Program-made: the position numbers and the translations under genes
Assembly: GCF_016888135.1 (NCBI RefSeq)
Contig: NZ_JACSWB010000172.1
Span: 1 to 64,000, forward strand
Source of the DNA: Leptolyngbya sp. CCY15150
Lineage (GTDB): Bacteria; Cyanobacteriota; Cyanobacteriia; RECH01
Length of the DNA: 64,000 bases
Direction: 5' to 3'
Notes under the pieces: generated by a model
What the model saw: the letters and a program-made list of their open reading frames with translations, nothing else
What the model was told of the DNA's origin: nothing
The model's database searches: none
Shown here: one piece after another, positions 10,204-19,251 of the stretch
Position numbering within the stretch: position 1 is the first letter of the stretch
Layout: every line of letters starts with the position of its first letter

Positions 10204-10917
10204 ATGATGGCCACTAAGCAGCACCCCTCCACCAAACAAGACATCCTCTACTACCTCCTGAAGCAAGGGCAAGCCAAGGCTCAGGATCTAGCAGATGCTC
10301 TCAATATCAGCCCTCAGGCGATTCGCCGACACCTCAAAGATCTAGAAGATGAAGGTTTGATCCAACATCATCCAGAGCAGACAGGTATGGGGCGTCCGCA
10401 ACATATTTATGGGCTCAGCCAGGAGGGGCGCGATCGCCTGCCAGCTAAATATGATGACTTTGCCCTATCGTTGCTCGACACCCTCACCGAGACCGTCGGT
10501 CGGGAACAAGTGGGAACAATTTTGCGCAAACAATGGGAGCGCAAAGCTCAAGAATACCGCGATCGCGTGGGCAACGGATCGGTGGAGGAGCGGGTAGCCA
10601 ACTTGGTGAAGCTGCGGCAGGCAGAAGGCTACATGGCGGAGTGGTATTCGGTGGAGCCGGAGGATGAATCGGTGCCAGACGCTGCCCATCAAGATCAGGA
10701 CGATGCCCCAGCGGAGCAGTATGTGATTACGGAATACAACTGCGCCATTTCCCACATTGCGGAGTCGTTTCCCAGCGTCTGTGGCCATGAACTAGAGATG
10801 TTTGAAATTGCCCTAGAGGGCTGCGCCGTGAAGCGCACGCACTGGTTGGTGAATGGTGAGCATCGCTGTGGATACTTGATTCGCTCCACCAGCGATCGCC
10901 CCTCCCAACACCATTAA
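10204..10917 (+). CDS. sufR: SufR, Fe-S-sensing repressor of the suf operon
   Basis: A 237-residue DeoR/ArsR-like regulator. The N-terminal winged helix-turn-helix (about residues 13-65, ILYYLLKQGQAKAQDLADAL then SPQAIRRHLKDLE) binds DNA. The C-terminal part has four cysteines spaced C-x12-C-x13-C-x14-C (CAISH...VCGHE...GCAVK...RCGYL), the cluster-binding pattern of SufR. The start may be either of two adjacent ATGs (10204 or 10207). It is divergent from ftrC-sufBCDS with two CAAC-N6-GTTG operators between, the arrangement known for cyanobacterial SufR, which represses suf and itself when clusters are sufficient. Confidence 0.96.
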   Translation: MMATKQHPSTKQDILYYLLKQGQAKAQDLADALNISPQAIRRHLKDLEDEGLIQHHPEQTGMGRPQHIYGLSQEGRDRLPAKYDDFALSLLDTLTETVGREQVGTILRKQWERKAQEYRDRVGNGSVEERVANLVKLRQAEGYMAEWYSVEPEDESVPDAAHQDQDDAPAEQYVITEYNCAISHIAESFPSVCGHELEMFEIALEGCAVKRTHWLVNGEHRCGYLIRSTSDRPSQHH

Positions 10918-11107
10918 GCGACGTCAACGTCTTCCTAACCGGCTGCTAGACCAAGGATCCCGTAGCCTGACCTCAGGAGCACTCCCAGTTCCTGGCAGCC
11001 AGGCGAGAATGGATGTGGGGTGATATCCTGTGTGGTGATAGTCGTAGAGAGGGATCGGGCCCTAGACCCTGAGCATAGACGCAACGATGATCCCCAATGA
11101 GGATGCT

Positions 11108-11503
11108 ATGACCGAGTTTCAAACCCCCGAATTTTTGACGCCGGAGGAATGCGCGGCGGTAGACCAGGCGCTGCTGTCATCCCGCGATAAGTTTTCCACC
11201 CGAGTGGCCATCTACTCCCTGCGATCGCTGAAGCAGATTGCCCAGGATACCGGCCAGCCCATCGAACAGATTGCCACGGCTGAGGTGGCGGAATGGGTGC
11301 GGCAAGATCGTACCAATCAGGCAGACCTGGAGATCGATGCTGGCTTTATTCGGTTTTTCACCCAGCTTGTGCTGTCGTCGCTAAAACCCCTACGGCAGCT
11401 CGCAGAACAGGAGCAGGTGGCGATCGCTGAGCTGCAGCCAGAGCAAATCATAGCTTGGTTTGAGCAGGTGGCTAAGCAACGGATTGAGCAGGAGTCTCGG
11501 TAG
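11108..11503 (+). CDS. Conserved hypothetical protein, helical, cytosolic
   Basis: A 131-residue acidic protein predicted to be mostly alpha-helical, without signal peptide or membrane segment. I do not recognise a named domain. The start at 11108 (MTEFQTPEFLTPEE) is preferred over 11087. The sequence has two similar halves in pattern: SLRSLKQIAQDTGQPIEQIATAEVAEWV and SLKPLRQLAEQEQVAIAELQPEQIIAWF, suggesting an internal helical repeat. It ends one base before the start of the small membrane protein gene at 11505, so the two are probably cotranscribed. Confidence 0.75.
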   Translation: MTEFQTPEFLTPEECAAVDQALLSSRDKFSTRVAIYSLRSLKQIAQDTGQPIEQIATAEVAEWVRQDRTNQADLEIDAGFIRFFTQLVLSSLKPLRQLAEQEQVAIAELQPEQIIAWFEQVAKQRIEQESR

Positions 11504-11504
11504 T

Positions 11505-11771
11505 ATGGCGCTTGATCCTACGTCGGATTCCTTCAATCCCTGGCATCTCAAACCTTGGTGGTGTCAGCCTTGGTCAATTGTGCTCACCGGCACGGGGCTG
11601 ATTGGCGGCAGTTGGCTGCTGTTCCATCGCGTTTGGCTGACGGGCTTGGTCGCCATTCCCCTCGGGGTCTGGATGGGCTTTTTTGTGCTGGTTTGGCCAA
11701 GATTGATGCGTCAATACGTAGCAGAATCTGCTGTTCAAGCCGATCTTGGCACGACCCAATCTCCAGATTAG
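11505..11771 (+). CDS. Small two-helix membrane protein, conserved cyanobacterial type
   Basis: An 88-residue protein with an N-terminal FNPWHLKPWWCQPWSIV segment followed by two hydrophobic stretches (about residues 25-40 and 46-62). It resembles small cyanobacterial membrane proteins of unknown function (possibly the DUF6737 group; from memory). The start at 11505 follows the previous stop by one base. Its stop codon overlaps that of the convergent exonuclease gene. Confidence 0.75.
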   Translation: MALDPTSDSFNPWHLKPWWCQPWSIVLTGTGLIGGSWLLFHRVWLTGLVAIPLGVWMGFFVLVWPRLMRQYVAESAVQADLGTTQSPD

Positions 11772-12532
11772 GCTAAACCTGCCACCTGCTCCACATCCCC
11801 CCGGCGATACATGCGGGTCTGCGATCGCCCTCGTTGCACTAGACGATGGCTGACCCCAGCCTGGTCGAGACGGCGCTGACCGACTCGGGTAGAACAATTC
11901 AGCACGTCGGCCGCTGCCTTGAGGGGAATCCACTGCTGCTGCAATCGCTGGAGAATGGCATCATCGTCGCCCTCTAGGAGGTCGGATAATAACCGCTGGG
12001 TCAGCATCCAGCAGGCGAGGGTATCGGCTGCGGCCCGGTGCGATCGCCCTACGTTAAACCCAAAATGGGCTACCAGGTTCGGCAAACTGCGAGAGGGTAG
12101 ATCGGACAGCAGCAGGCGAGATAGGGCTACGGTGCAAAGTTGTTCTGAAACGGGGCGATCGAAGCTGTAATCCAGTCGCGCATATTCCGCCTGCAGGAAG
12201 GCGTAGTCGAAGTTTAAATTATGGGCGGTGAGTACGCCTTGGTTGAGGGCCGGCCAGTAGTGGGGCAAGACGTCTGCCGTAGTTGGGGCAACGTCTACCA
12301 TGGCTTGGGAAATTCCGGTGAAGGCGACAATATTGGCAGGAATAGGAACGCCAGGGTTCAGCAGGCTGGTGCGTTGATCCACCACGCCATCAGCGAGGGT
12401 GGCCTGCAAAACTGACAGTTCGGTGATGCGATCGCGCCAGCCCGCCATCCCGGTTGTTTCTACATCCACCACGGTGAACACTTGGCTACCCAACTGCCGA
12501 TAAAATTGCAAAAGATCCAGCGATCGCATCAT
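11768..12532 (-). CDS. DnaQ-like 3'-5' exonuclease with C-terminal DNA-binding-like segment
   Basis: A 254-residue DEDDh exonuclease. Exo I is VVDVETTG, Exo II is AHNLNFDYAFL, and Exo III is HRAAADTLACW, giving the D-E-D-H-D catalytic set. The longer frame from 12583 would run into the terminator of the helicase gene, so a start at 12532 (MMRSLDLLQFY) or the adjacent ATG is preferred. After the nuclease, residues about 200-254 (WIPLKAAADVLNCSTRVGQRRL, then RMYRRGDVEQV) look like an excisionase/MerR-type helix-turn-helix, which is not part of polymerase epsilon subunits. Probably a stand-alone repair or processing nuclease; the substrate is unknown. Confidence 0.85.
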   Translation of the reverse strand: MMRSLDLLQFYRQLGSQVFTVVDVETTGMAGWRDRITELSVLQATLADGVVDQRTSLLNPGVPIPANIVAFTGISQAMVDVAPTTADVLPHYWPALNQGVLTAHNLNFDYAFLQAEYARLDYSFDRPVSEQLCTVALSRLLLSDLPSRSLPNLVAHFGFNVGRSHRAAADTLACWMLTQRLLSDLLEGDDDAILQRLQQQWIPLKAAADVLNCSTRVGQRRLDQAGVSHRLVQRGRSQTRMYRRGDVEQVAGLA

Positions 12533-12552
12533 GGTTCTGACCACCACCCACC

Positions 12553-12590
12553 ATAAAAAACACTGGCTGCCATCAACGGACAACCAGTGT
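12553..12590 (-). terminator. Intrinsic terminator of the rimO-crhR operon
   Basis: On the minus strand a 7-base stem ACACTGG/CCAGTGT (12590-12584 with 12566-12560), extended by two further pairs after a mismatch, is followed immediately by a T-run (the A-run at 12555-12560 on the plus strand). It lies about 60 bases after the helicase stop codon. Confidence 0.85.
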
Positions 12591-12647
12591 CAAAACTATA
12601 TCAACTTGTGAGTCGAAGGTTTAGCCCCTTCATCCAGGTCTAGACCT

Positions 12648-14084
12648 CTAGGAACGAGATGGGCTAGAGGGCTCTGAAACTCGGTTGATCTTGGGACGAC
12701 GAGACTTGGTTTGGGGTGTCCGAGAACCACCGCCCGATGGACGAGACGGCCGCCGATCGTCGTCTGTAGCTTCCGGCTCCACCCGCATCCAAGATGGACG
12801 GGTTTGGTCGTAGGCCATTTGCAAGGCTGCCGCTGCAATCATGCGAGGTTCAAACTCTTCACTGAGTTGAGACACAATCGGCAAGAAAGACGCCATGCGT
12901 TCGCCTGTTAGGGCTTCTTGCACCCGAGATTTCAGCTTATCAATGTAGCGCGCTTCGATTTCGGCGCGGGTGGGGATCGTTCCCCACTCTAGCTTCTGGC
13001 GAATGTGGCGCTCAATGTCTCGCAGCTTGCGCTTGTCGAGGGGATGAACCAGGGAAATGGCGATCCCTTCTTTTCCGGCCCGCCCTGTCCGACCAATCCG
13101 GTGAACGTAGCTTTCTAGGCTATCGGGCAAGTCGTAGTTGATCACGTGGGTTAGATCTTCCACGTGCAAACCACGGGCAGCAATATCGGTTGCCACCACC
13201 CAGCGCACCTGCCGTTGACGGAAGCGCAGCAATAGCCGTTCCCGTTGAGACTGGCTGAGGTCGCCGTGGTATTCATCAACGCTGTGACCAGCGGCTTGAA
13301 GCTGACGGGTTAGTTCTGCGGCAGCCCGACGGGTGCGCACAAAGATCAGCGCTGATTCTGGATCTTCTAGTTCTAAAATCGGCTGTAGAGCCCGGGCCTT
13401 CGTCCAGCCTTTAGGGATCAAGTAGGCAACCTGGTTAATCCGGTTGGGAGCAGCCTTGGGTTGATCAATGGTCACGGTCACGGGCGATCGCAGGAATTTT
13501 GCTGATAGCTCGCGGATCACCGGATCCATGGTGGCGGAGAAGAAAGCGGTTTGGCGCTCAGCCGGAGCCTGGTTCAAGATGGTTTCTACATCTTTGATGA
13601 AGCCCATGTTGAGCATTTCATCGGCTTCATCCAACACTAGCCAGTTGAGCTTGTCCAGCTTGAGGTCGCCCCGACCCAGCAGGTCGAGCACCCGACCTGG
13701 CGTACCCACCACCATCTGCACACCCTTGCGCAGACGGCTGACTTGGCGTTCGACCGATTGCCCGCCATACACGGTCAAGATTTGCAGACGGCGATCGGTA
13801 TTGAAAAGCTGAATCGCTTGGTAGACCTGCAAAGCCAGCTCACGGGTGGGGGTCAACACCAGCGCTTGCAGGGAGCGATCGCCCACGTCGATTTGTTCTA
13901 GCATGGGCAGGGCAAAGGCTGCGGTCTTCCCGGTACCGGTTTGCGCCCGTCCTACCACATCTCGTCCAGAGAGGAGGTGGGGAATGGCCTGGGCCTGAAT
14001 TGGCGTCGGCGTTTTGAAATCAAGATGGTCGAGGTGCGCTACACAGGCTTCAGATAGGCCTAAGCTTTTGAAAGAAAGAGTCAT
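12648..14084 (-). CDS. crhR: DEAD-box RNA helicase, CrhR type
   Basis: A 478-residue ATP-dependent RNA helicase. Motifs in order: Q motif (FKTPTPIQAQAIP), AQTGTGKT (I), PTRELALQ (Ia), TPGRVLD (Ib), DEAD (II, near 150), SATM (III), then in the second RecA domain ALIFVRTRRAA (IV), VVATDIAARGLHVE (V) and YVHRIGRTGRAG (VI). The C-terminal 60 residues are basic, Ser/Pro/Arg-rich and probably disordered. CrhR in Synechocystis is the redox- and cold-responsive helicase encoded downstream of rimO, and the same order is present here (21-base gap). AAGGAG precedes the ATG. Confidence 0.9.
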   Translation of the reverse strand: MTLSFKSLGLSEACVAHLDHLDFKTPTPIQAQAIPHLLSGRDVVGRAQTGTGKTAAFALPMLEQIDVGDRSLQALVLTPTRELALQVYQAIQLFNTDRRLQILTVYGGQSVERQVSRLRKGVQMVVGTPGRVLDLLGRGDLKLDKLNWLVLDEADEMLNMGFIKDVETILNQAPAERQTAFFSATMDPVIRELSAKFLRSPVTVTIDQPKAAPNRINQVAYLIPKGWTKARALQPILELEDPESALIFVRTRRAAAELTRQLQAAGHSVDEYHGDLSQSQRERLLLRFRQRQVRWVVATDIAARGLHVEDLTHVINYDLPDSLESYVHRIGRTGRAGKEGIAISLVHPLDKRKLRDIERHIRQKLEWGTIPTRAEIEARYIDKLKSRVQEALTGERMASFLPIVSQLSEEFEPRMIAAAALQMAYDQTRPSWMRVEPEATDDDRRPSRPSGGGSRTPQTKSRRPKINRVSEPSSPSRS

Positions 14085-14105
14085 CGAGTCTCCTTATTAA
14101 TCTGT

Positions 14106-15464
14106 TTAAACAGAGACACGACTGAGCGCGCCTCTTAACTGCGTCTTGGAATCCGCAATCTGACCATAGAGGTCATAGACATCGGCTGATGTGATTTCAA
14201 CCGGAACCATTGTCCCTAGGCGAGCCGTGCCCTGAACGTAGACCAGCCCGTCCACATCTGCAGAAAAGCGGGGCGATCGCCCAATTAACTCACCGGTCTC
14301 AGGATGTTCTTGCTCAATCAAGACATCCACAACGCGTCCAACTTCAGCCTGGTTGCGCCGGAGCGAAATCGGCTGCTGAAGCTGCATTAAGCGATCGCGC
14401 CGAGCATCCATCACCGCTTGGGGCAATGGATTGGGCAGATCGTAGGCTGGAGTTCCTTCTTCGGGGGAAAAGGTAAACACACCCACGTGATCAAACTCAT
14501 GGCGCTGAACAAATTGGCAGAGGTGCTCAAAATGTTCATCCGTCTCGCCCGGAAAACCCACAATAAAGGTGGTTCTCAGAACGGCCTCGGGGAGAGCGGC
14601 TTTAATCCGCTCAATGATGCGATCGTTCACCTGCCCCTGCCATGGACGGTTCATGGCGCGCAGCACCTCGGGGTGGGAGTGCTGCAAGGGCAAATCTAGG
14701 TAGGGCAATACATTGGGGGTATTGCGAATGGCTTCGATTACCTTGGGCGTTAAGCCCGTGGGGTAAGCGTAGTGCATGCGAATCCAAGGTACCTCAACCT
14801 CTCCCAAGGCCTGCAGCAACTCAGCCAGCTTGGGCTCTCCATAGAGATCCATGCCGTAGTTGGTGGTGATTTGGGAGATGAGAATAATCTCCTGCACCCC
14901 TTCCGAGGCAAGCTGGTTGGCTTCTGCCACGATCGACTCAATGGAGCGCGATCGCTGATTGCCCCGTAGATGGGGAATAATACAGAAGGCGCAGCGGTAG
15001 TCACACCCTTCGGCCACCCGCAGGTAGGCCATGCTTTCAGTGGTGGTGCGATAGCGAGGAACCGTTTCATCGGCAATGTAGGTCGGCTCTGACGAGACTT
15101 CCTGCACGCGCTCCCCGGCTTCTGCCCGGCGCACCACGTCTACAATTTTGTTGTAATCACCGGTTCCCACCACCGCAACGGCCTCGGGAATTTCATCCAG
15201 CAACTCTTGCTGAAAATGTTGGGCCATGCAGCCCGTAATCACAATTTTTTTGTTGGCTTCCGCTAGCTCAACGAGGGTGCGCACCGATTCTTCTCGGGCA
15301 GCCTGAATGAAACTACATGTGTTGACAATGACGTAATCTGCGAGGCGCTCATCACTATCAACATGGTATCCGGCTTGAACGAGGAGACCCAGCATATGCT
15401 CGGTATCAACCCGATTCTTTTCACAGCCTAGATGTGATACAGCGATGGTTGGCGAATTGCCCAT
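14106..15464 (-). CDS. rimO: Ribosomal protein S12 methylthiotransferase RimO
   Basis: A 452-residue radical SAM enzyme that methylthiolates an aspartate of ribosomal protein S12. Domains: UPF0004 (residues about 8-125, with cysteines in [14 protein letters not shown] and TGCMAQ holding one cluster), radical SAM domain with [11 protein letters not shown] near 155-165 for the second cluster, and a C-terminal TRAM domain. It is the first gene of a two-gene operon with the crhR-type helicase. About 780 bases of non-coding sequence separate it from btpA. Confidence 0.95.
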   Translation of the reverse strand: MGNSPTIAVSHLGCEKNRVDTEHMLGLLVQAGYHVDSDERLADYVIVNTCSFIQAAREESVRTLVELAEANKKIVITGCMAQHFQQELLDEIPEAVAVVGTGDYNKIVDVVRRAEAGERVQEVSSEPTYIADETVPRYRTTTESMAYLRVAEGCDYRCAFCIIPHLRGNQRSRSIESIVAEANQLASEGVQEIILISQITTNYGMDLYGEPKLAELLQALGEVEVPWIRMHYAYPTGLTPKVIEAIRNTPNVLPYLDLPLQHSHPEVLRAMNRPWQGQVNDRIIERIKAALPEAVLRTTFIVGFPGETDEHFEHLCQFVQRHEFDHVGVFTFSPEEGTPAYDLPNPLPQAVMDARRDRLMQLQQPISLRRNQAEVGRVVDVLIEQEHPETGELIGRSPRFSADVDGLVYVQGTARLGTMVPVEITSADVYDLYGQIADSKTQLRGALSRVSV

Positions 15465-16246
15465 AGGGTTCTTCTAAAGTCTGGCTCAAGGAAAATAACA
15501 CTGATCAGAGACGGGATGATGCGACTCTTGAAAACCACGGCAACCTTGTTGATGAGGACGCATGGCTTTCGATCAGTAGGGTTATCAGGACGACTAGCTT
15601 ACAGTACATGCCTCGATCGCAAGCTGCTCGTCGTTCCTGCCTAAAGCCTGAACCTCATCGCACGGGTGGATTGTAGGCATTTTATCCTAAAATCTGAAGC
15701 CCTTCAGCCGCAATCGATTGTGCTGCACTGGGCAGCGATCGCTATAGTAACGCAAAACAGCACAACATAACTACACAATTTAGCCCAAAGTCCCATAGAA
15801 AGGTGAAGAAAGGTTGACCATTTGGATCTAGGAAGCCCACGATAGGTCGGCGCGGGGAAGACCCATTGCTGCTAAAGTTATTTCTAGGAGCGATCGCCTC
15901 CTCTACACCCAATCAAGGCTGGTTGTTAGGGCATGATACGGGCTGATAATGCCGTTCCATAAGCTTCTTGGCGGCATGGCGGTTTTGTATCGGTTGACCT
16001 TTTATTCAGCCCTAGGGATAGAGCATCGGGGCATTTTCCCGAGGTTACTGTCCTCCTGACCTACCCTAGACAGTCCTATAATTTGTTGGCTATGGGCCTC
16101 TGGTTTGGTAGGGTTACTGTCTAGCCCCTCGCCTAGTTCTGACTCAATGCGATCGCACTGAGGTTGGAGACTAGGTGATTCACCGTTCGGCGACCCCATC
16201 CCATGCTCATCCCTAGTTTGTTATCGAGTCCGAGTAGTTCAGACCC
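15465..16246. other. Long non-coding region between rimO and btpA
   Basis: About 780 bases with no coding frame I believe in; the 65-codon minus-strand frame at 16002-16199 has no ribosome-binding site or family resemblance. It must contain the promoters of the divergent rimO-crhR and btpA transcripts. The crhR transcript of Synechocystis is strongly regulated, so a long leader is plausible, but I could not identify a specific riboswitch or small RNA. Confidence 0.5.
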
Positions 16247-17110
16247 GTGGACTTAAAAAAAATCTTCAAAACTGCTAACCCGATTATTGGGGTCATTCAC
16301 CTCTTGCCCTTGCCGACGTCTCCCCGTTGGGGGGGCAACCTCCAGACCGTGATTGACCGAGCCGAACAGGAAGCCGCCGCCCTCTCCTCTGGAGGCGTAG
16401 ACGGTATCATTGTCGAAAACTTTTTTGACGCGCCGTTTACCAAGGAAGCTGTGGATCCAGCGGTGGTCAGCGCCATGAGTTTGGTGGTGCAACGCCTCAA
16501 GCATTTGGTGACCCTACCCATCGGGGTCAATGTGCTGCGCAACGATGCCCAAAGTGCCATGGCGATCGCCACCTGTGTGCGGGCCCAGTTCATCCGGGTG
16601 AACGTGCTCACGGGGGTTATGGCCACCGATCAAGGGCTGATTGAAGGACAGGCCCATCAGCTTTTGCGCTACCGCCGAGAGTTGGGCAGTGACGTCAGCA
16701 TCTTTGCCGATGTGTTGGTGAAACATGCTCGCCCCCTAGGTTCACCGAATTTGACTACCGCCGTGCAGGAAACCATCGAGCGGGGCCTAGCCGATGGTGT
16801 TATCCTTTCAGGCTGGGCCACCGGCAGCCCGCCGACCTTAGAAGATCTGGAGCTAGCCAGCGCTGCCGCTGGGGGTACACCCGTGTTTATTGGCAGCGGT
16901 GCGACTTGGGACAATATCCCTAAACTCATCCAAGCCGCGGATGGGGTGATTGTCTCCAGCTCTTTGAAACGGCGGGGACGCATCGAGCAACCCATCGATC
17001 CAATTCGGGTGAGCCAGTTTGCGGAAGCCATGCATCGTGGCTTGGCAGACAAGTCTAAGTCTGCGAATGCTCCCCTCTCCATGAACTCGTCCGTAGCCGT
17101 ATCTTCCTAG
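16247..17110 (+). CDS. btpA: BtpA family protein (photosystem I biogenesis)
   Basis: A 287-residue member of the BtpA family, TIM-barrel-like proteins first defined by a Synechocystis protein needed for stable accumulation of photosystem I reaction centre proteins. Matching segments: IGVIHLLPLPTSPRWGG near residue 14, GGVDGIIVENFFDAPF near 49, LPIGVNVLRND near 90, and VLVKHARPLG near 160. The start is a GTG (protein MDLKKIFKTANPIIG). The last ~20 residues are a Ser/Asn-rich extension. It reads away from rimO and is followed by the VKOR fusion gene with about 220 bases between them. Confidence 0.9.
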   Translation: MDLKKIFKTANPIIGVIHLLPLPTSPRWGGNLQTVIDRAEQEAAALSSGGVDGIIVENFFDAPFTKEAVDPAVVSAMSLVVQRLKHLVTLPIGVNVLRNDAQSAMAIATCVRAQFIRVNVLTGVMATDQGLIEGQAHQLLRYRRELGSDVSIFADVLVKHARPLGSPNLTTAVQETIERGLADGVILSGWATGSPPTLEDLELASAAAGGTPVFIGSGATWDNIPKLIQAADGVIVSSSLKRRGRIEQPIDPIRVSQFAEAMHRGLADKSKSANAPLSMNSSVAVSS

Positions 17111-17331
17111 GGAACTCGTTCTCGTGGCTATGGTTTCGTTACCATCATGGCTGCCTAGCCAAGGTCTGTCACGAAGCTAGTCACTTAAGTTTGGGCTGTC
17201 CAAGATTCTGGGCGTGAAGGGTACACTACGAATGGTTGGTCTTGCAGCAGCGATCGCCCTCGCTGACTGCCCAGATCCTGATCTGCGCTCGCAGACTAGT
17301 ATTGTACAAGTGTTTGTCAAAGGGAGGGTTT

Positions 17332-18255
17332 ATGAGCCGTCGATCTCGAAGAACACCCTGGCTCCATCGTTGGTCGCGGTATATTATCACAGCGATCGCC
17401 TGCGTGGGCGCGATCGTGACCGGGTGGTTGACCTATGAAAAATTAACTGGCGGGACAGCGGCCTGTCCTACGGAGGGCTGTACCCAAGTCTTATCCAGCC
17501 CCTATGCCGAGGTGTTTGGCATTCCGCTAACGATCTTTGGGCTCTTGGCCTATCTCAGTATGGGAGCTATGGCGATCGCCCCCACCTTGGTGAATCCAGA
17601 GACCAATAAAGACCTGCGCATGAAGCTAGAAGGCTGGACATGGCCACTCCTGTTCATGGGAGCGACCGCCATGACCATCTTCAGCGGTTATTTGATGTAT
17701 GTCTTGGCGTTTGAGCTGCAAACGGTTTGTGTCTACTGCATCAGCTCTGCGACCTTCAGCCTCAGTTTCCTGGTCTTGACCCTCTTGGGACGGGCTTGGG
17801 ATGACGCGGGCAAGCTGATTTTTATTGGCATTATCGTGGCCATGGTGACCTTGATTGGCACCTTGGGCGTCTATGCCGGTGTGAATGCGCCGGCTGCCGA
17901 GAACGACGTTCCGGGAGAAGCCGGCCCACGGGTGACGACCACCTCGGGGGATGCGGAGCTTGCCCTAGCCGCGCACCTCAGCAGCATTGGAGCCAAGATG
18001 TATGGGGCCTATTGGTGTCCCCACTGCCATGACCAAAAACAACTGTTTGGTCTGCCAGCCGCCAAGGAATTTCCCTATGTGGAATGTGCGCCGGATGGAC
18101 AAAATCCGCAGACGGATCTCTGTCAGTCACTATCCGACCAAGTCACAGGGTTCCCCACCTGGGAGATCAATGGACAGTATTATCCAGGGACGCGATCGCT
18201 TCAGGAGCTGGCTCAGCTTTCTGGTTACAGCGGCCCTACGGACTTCGCCAATTGA
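17332..18255 (+). CDS. Vitamin K epoxide reductase (VKOR)-thioredoxin fusion
   Basis: A 307-residue membrane protein that makes disulfide bonds in exported proteins. The first part (residues about 17-190) is a VKOR domain with membrane helices, the shuttle cysteines in ACPTEGCTQVL and the quinone-side CVYC. The last ~85 residues are a thioredoxin-like domain with the active site YWCPHCHDQ, on the periplasmic or lumenal side. Electrons pass from substrate through the thioredoxin domain to VKOR and quinone. The start at 17332 is chosen because of the GGGAGGG ribosome-binding site and because the first TM follows a basic N-terminus (MSRRSRRTP); the frame is open from 17236. A terminator follows at 18415. 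Confidence 0.93.
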   Translation: MSRRSRRTPWLHRWSRYIITAIACVGAIVTGWLTYEKLTGGTAACPTEGCTQVLSSPYAEVFGIPLTIFGLLAYLSMGAMAIAPTLVNPETNKDLRMKLEGWTWPLLFMGATAMTIFSGYLMYVLAFELQTVCVYCISSATFSLSFLVLTLLGRAWDDAGKLIFIGIIVAMVTLIGTLGVYAGVNAPAAENDVPGEAGPRVTTTSGDAELALAAHLSSIGAKMYGAYWCPHCHDQKQLFGLPAAKEFPYVECAPDGQNPQTDLCQSLSDQVTGFPTWEINGQYYPGTRSLQELAQLSGYSGPTDFAN

Positions 18256-18297
18256 TGCCCATGTCCTGATTCAGGTGCTAGACCTGTTTTGATCGCT

Positions 18298-18324
18298 AGG
18301 CTTCGACAGGCTCAGCCCGAACCT
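18298..18324. repeat. Inverted-repeat element of the CTTCGACAGGCTCAG type
   Basis: AGGCTTCGACAGGCTCAGCC followed by CGAACCT lies just after the VKOR gene. AGG-TTCG at one end pairs with CGAACCT at the other, around an inner GGCT-c-AGCC. Very similar CTTCGACAAGCTCAG-like sequences are scattered through many unrelated bacterial genomes as small palindromic repeats (from memory). Only one copy is visible here. Confidence 0.5.
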
Positions 18325-18414
18325 ATGGGGCATTGCCCACAGCCCAGAGGCGGCTGGAGGTATACGATCCTTGAAACCCCGCTGCCAAGAACGGCGGACT
18401 AGCGTTAAACCCAG

Positions 18415-18443
18415 ACTCCCTTGCTGATGCGAGGGAGTTTTTT
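18415..18443 (+). terminator. Intrinsic terminator after the VKOR-thioredoxin gene
   Basis: Stem ACTCCCT (18415-18421) with AGGGAGT (18432-18438), 10-base loop, followed directly by a run of six T on the plus strand. It lies 160 bases after the stop codon. Confidence 0.85.
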
Positions 18444-18461
18444 GTTGGGGTTGCACACCGG

Positions 18462-19127
18462 CTAGGAGAACTGTGGAGCAGCGATCGCTTCGGGTTGGGC
18501 GAAGGAGTCCACGGCTATGTGGGGGGGATCGGTCGCTTGGGGATCTTGGGCGATCGCGCCGCTGCAGCCGGGGGTGGTGGCTAGGCGAGTTTGGGCAGCC
18601 CGCCAGTCTTGAAGCTGTTGCCGTAGGGATACCAAATATTCCCGATAGCTGGGAGAAACCCCGGAGGCCATGAGTGGGCCAACGTAGGCTAGGGCCAGAT
18701 CCCAGTCATTTTGACAAACGGCACCGCGCAGGCTGGCGTAAAGCTGCTGGGTGCGAACATTTTCTGTCGGACGCTCAAAGGTCTGCGCTGATGATGAGGC
18801 GCTAAAGGAGGTGGACACGCTGGAGCCACCACAGTTGGGTGTATTCACAAATTGGGCTTGGGTGGCCCGCCAGTTTTCCACCTGATGGCGAAAATAAACC
18901 AGTTGCTCTTGATATTGGGTGGGAATGCCCGGCGTAACCATCAGCGGACTGATGGCGGCGAGGGCGCTATCCCAGTCATTGCGGCAGACAGAGGCTTGTA
19001 GGTTGCTATGGAGCTGCCGCAATTGCAAATCCTGGGACAGATCCACGGCCTCGGCCTTTTGGGTCAAACCGCCTGCCAAGACGAGCATCGGGGTGAGCGC
19101 AGCGACTGAATGACAAGGTTTCAGCAT
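18462..19127 (-). CDS. Probable secreted protein with two copies of a Cys-containing ~62-residue domain
   Basis: A 221-residue protein with an N-terminal hydrophobic stretch (VAALTPMLVLAGGLTQKAEA) that looks like a signal peptide cut after AEA near residue 27. The mature part has two tandem homologous domains. Copy 1 (about 37-99) contains LHSNLQASVCRNDWDSALAA and ends in TPNCG; copy 2 (about 126-190) contains LYASLRGAVCQNDWDLALAY and ends in TPGCSG. Each has two cysteines at matching places, consistent with one disulfide per domain. A Ser-rich linker joins them. I do not recognise the family. The helical NDW-ALA pattern resembles a short TPR-like hairpin. Confidence 0.75.
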   Translation of the reverse strand: MLKPCHSVAALTPMLVLAGGLTQKAEAVDLSQDLQLRQLHSNLQASVCRNDWDSALAAISPLMVTPGIPTQYQEQLVYFRHQVENWRATQAQFVNTPNCGGSSVSTSFSASSSAQTFERPTENVRTQQLYASLRGAVCQNDWDLALAYVGPLMASGVSPSYREYLVSLRQQLQDWRAAQTRLATTPGCSGAIAQDPQATDPPHIAVDSFAQPEAIAAPQFS

Positions 19128-19251
19128 GGCCAGTTCCGAAAAAGGTGCGTTGTATTCTTCTACGACTTGAACCTAAAATCCGGTTGGTCTCGTGAAACCA
19201 GCACCGGTCGGAGTCTTGTATCATGGCGGAGTACACCCGATCGCCTGTCCT

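Noticed and set aside
16002-16199. 65-codon minus-strand frame upstream of btpA
   Set aside because: No ribosome-binding site, no recognisable domain, and Ser/Pro-rich composition typical of non-coding sequence.
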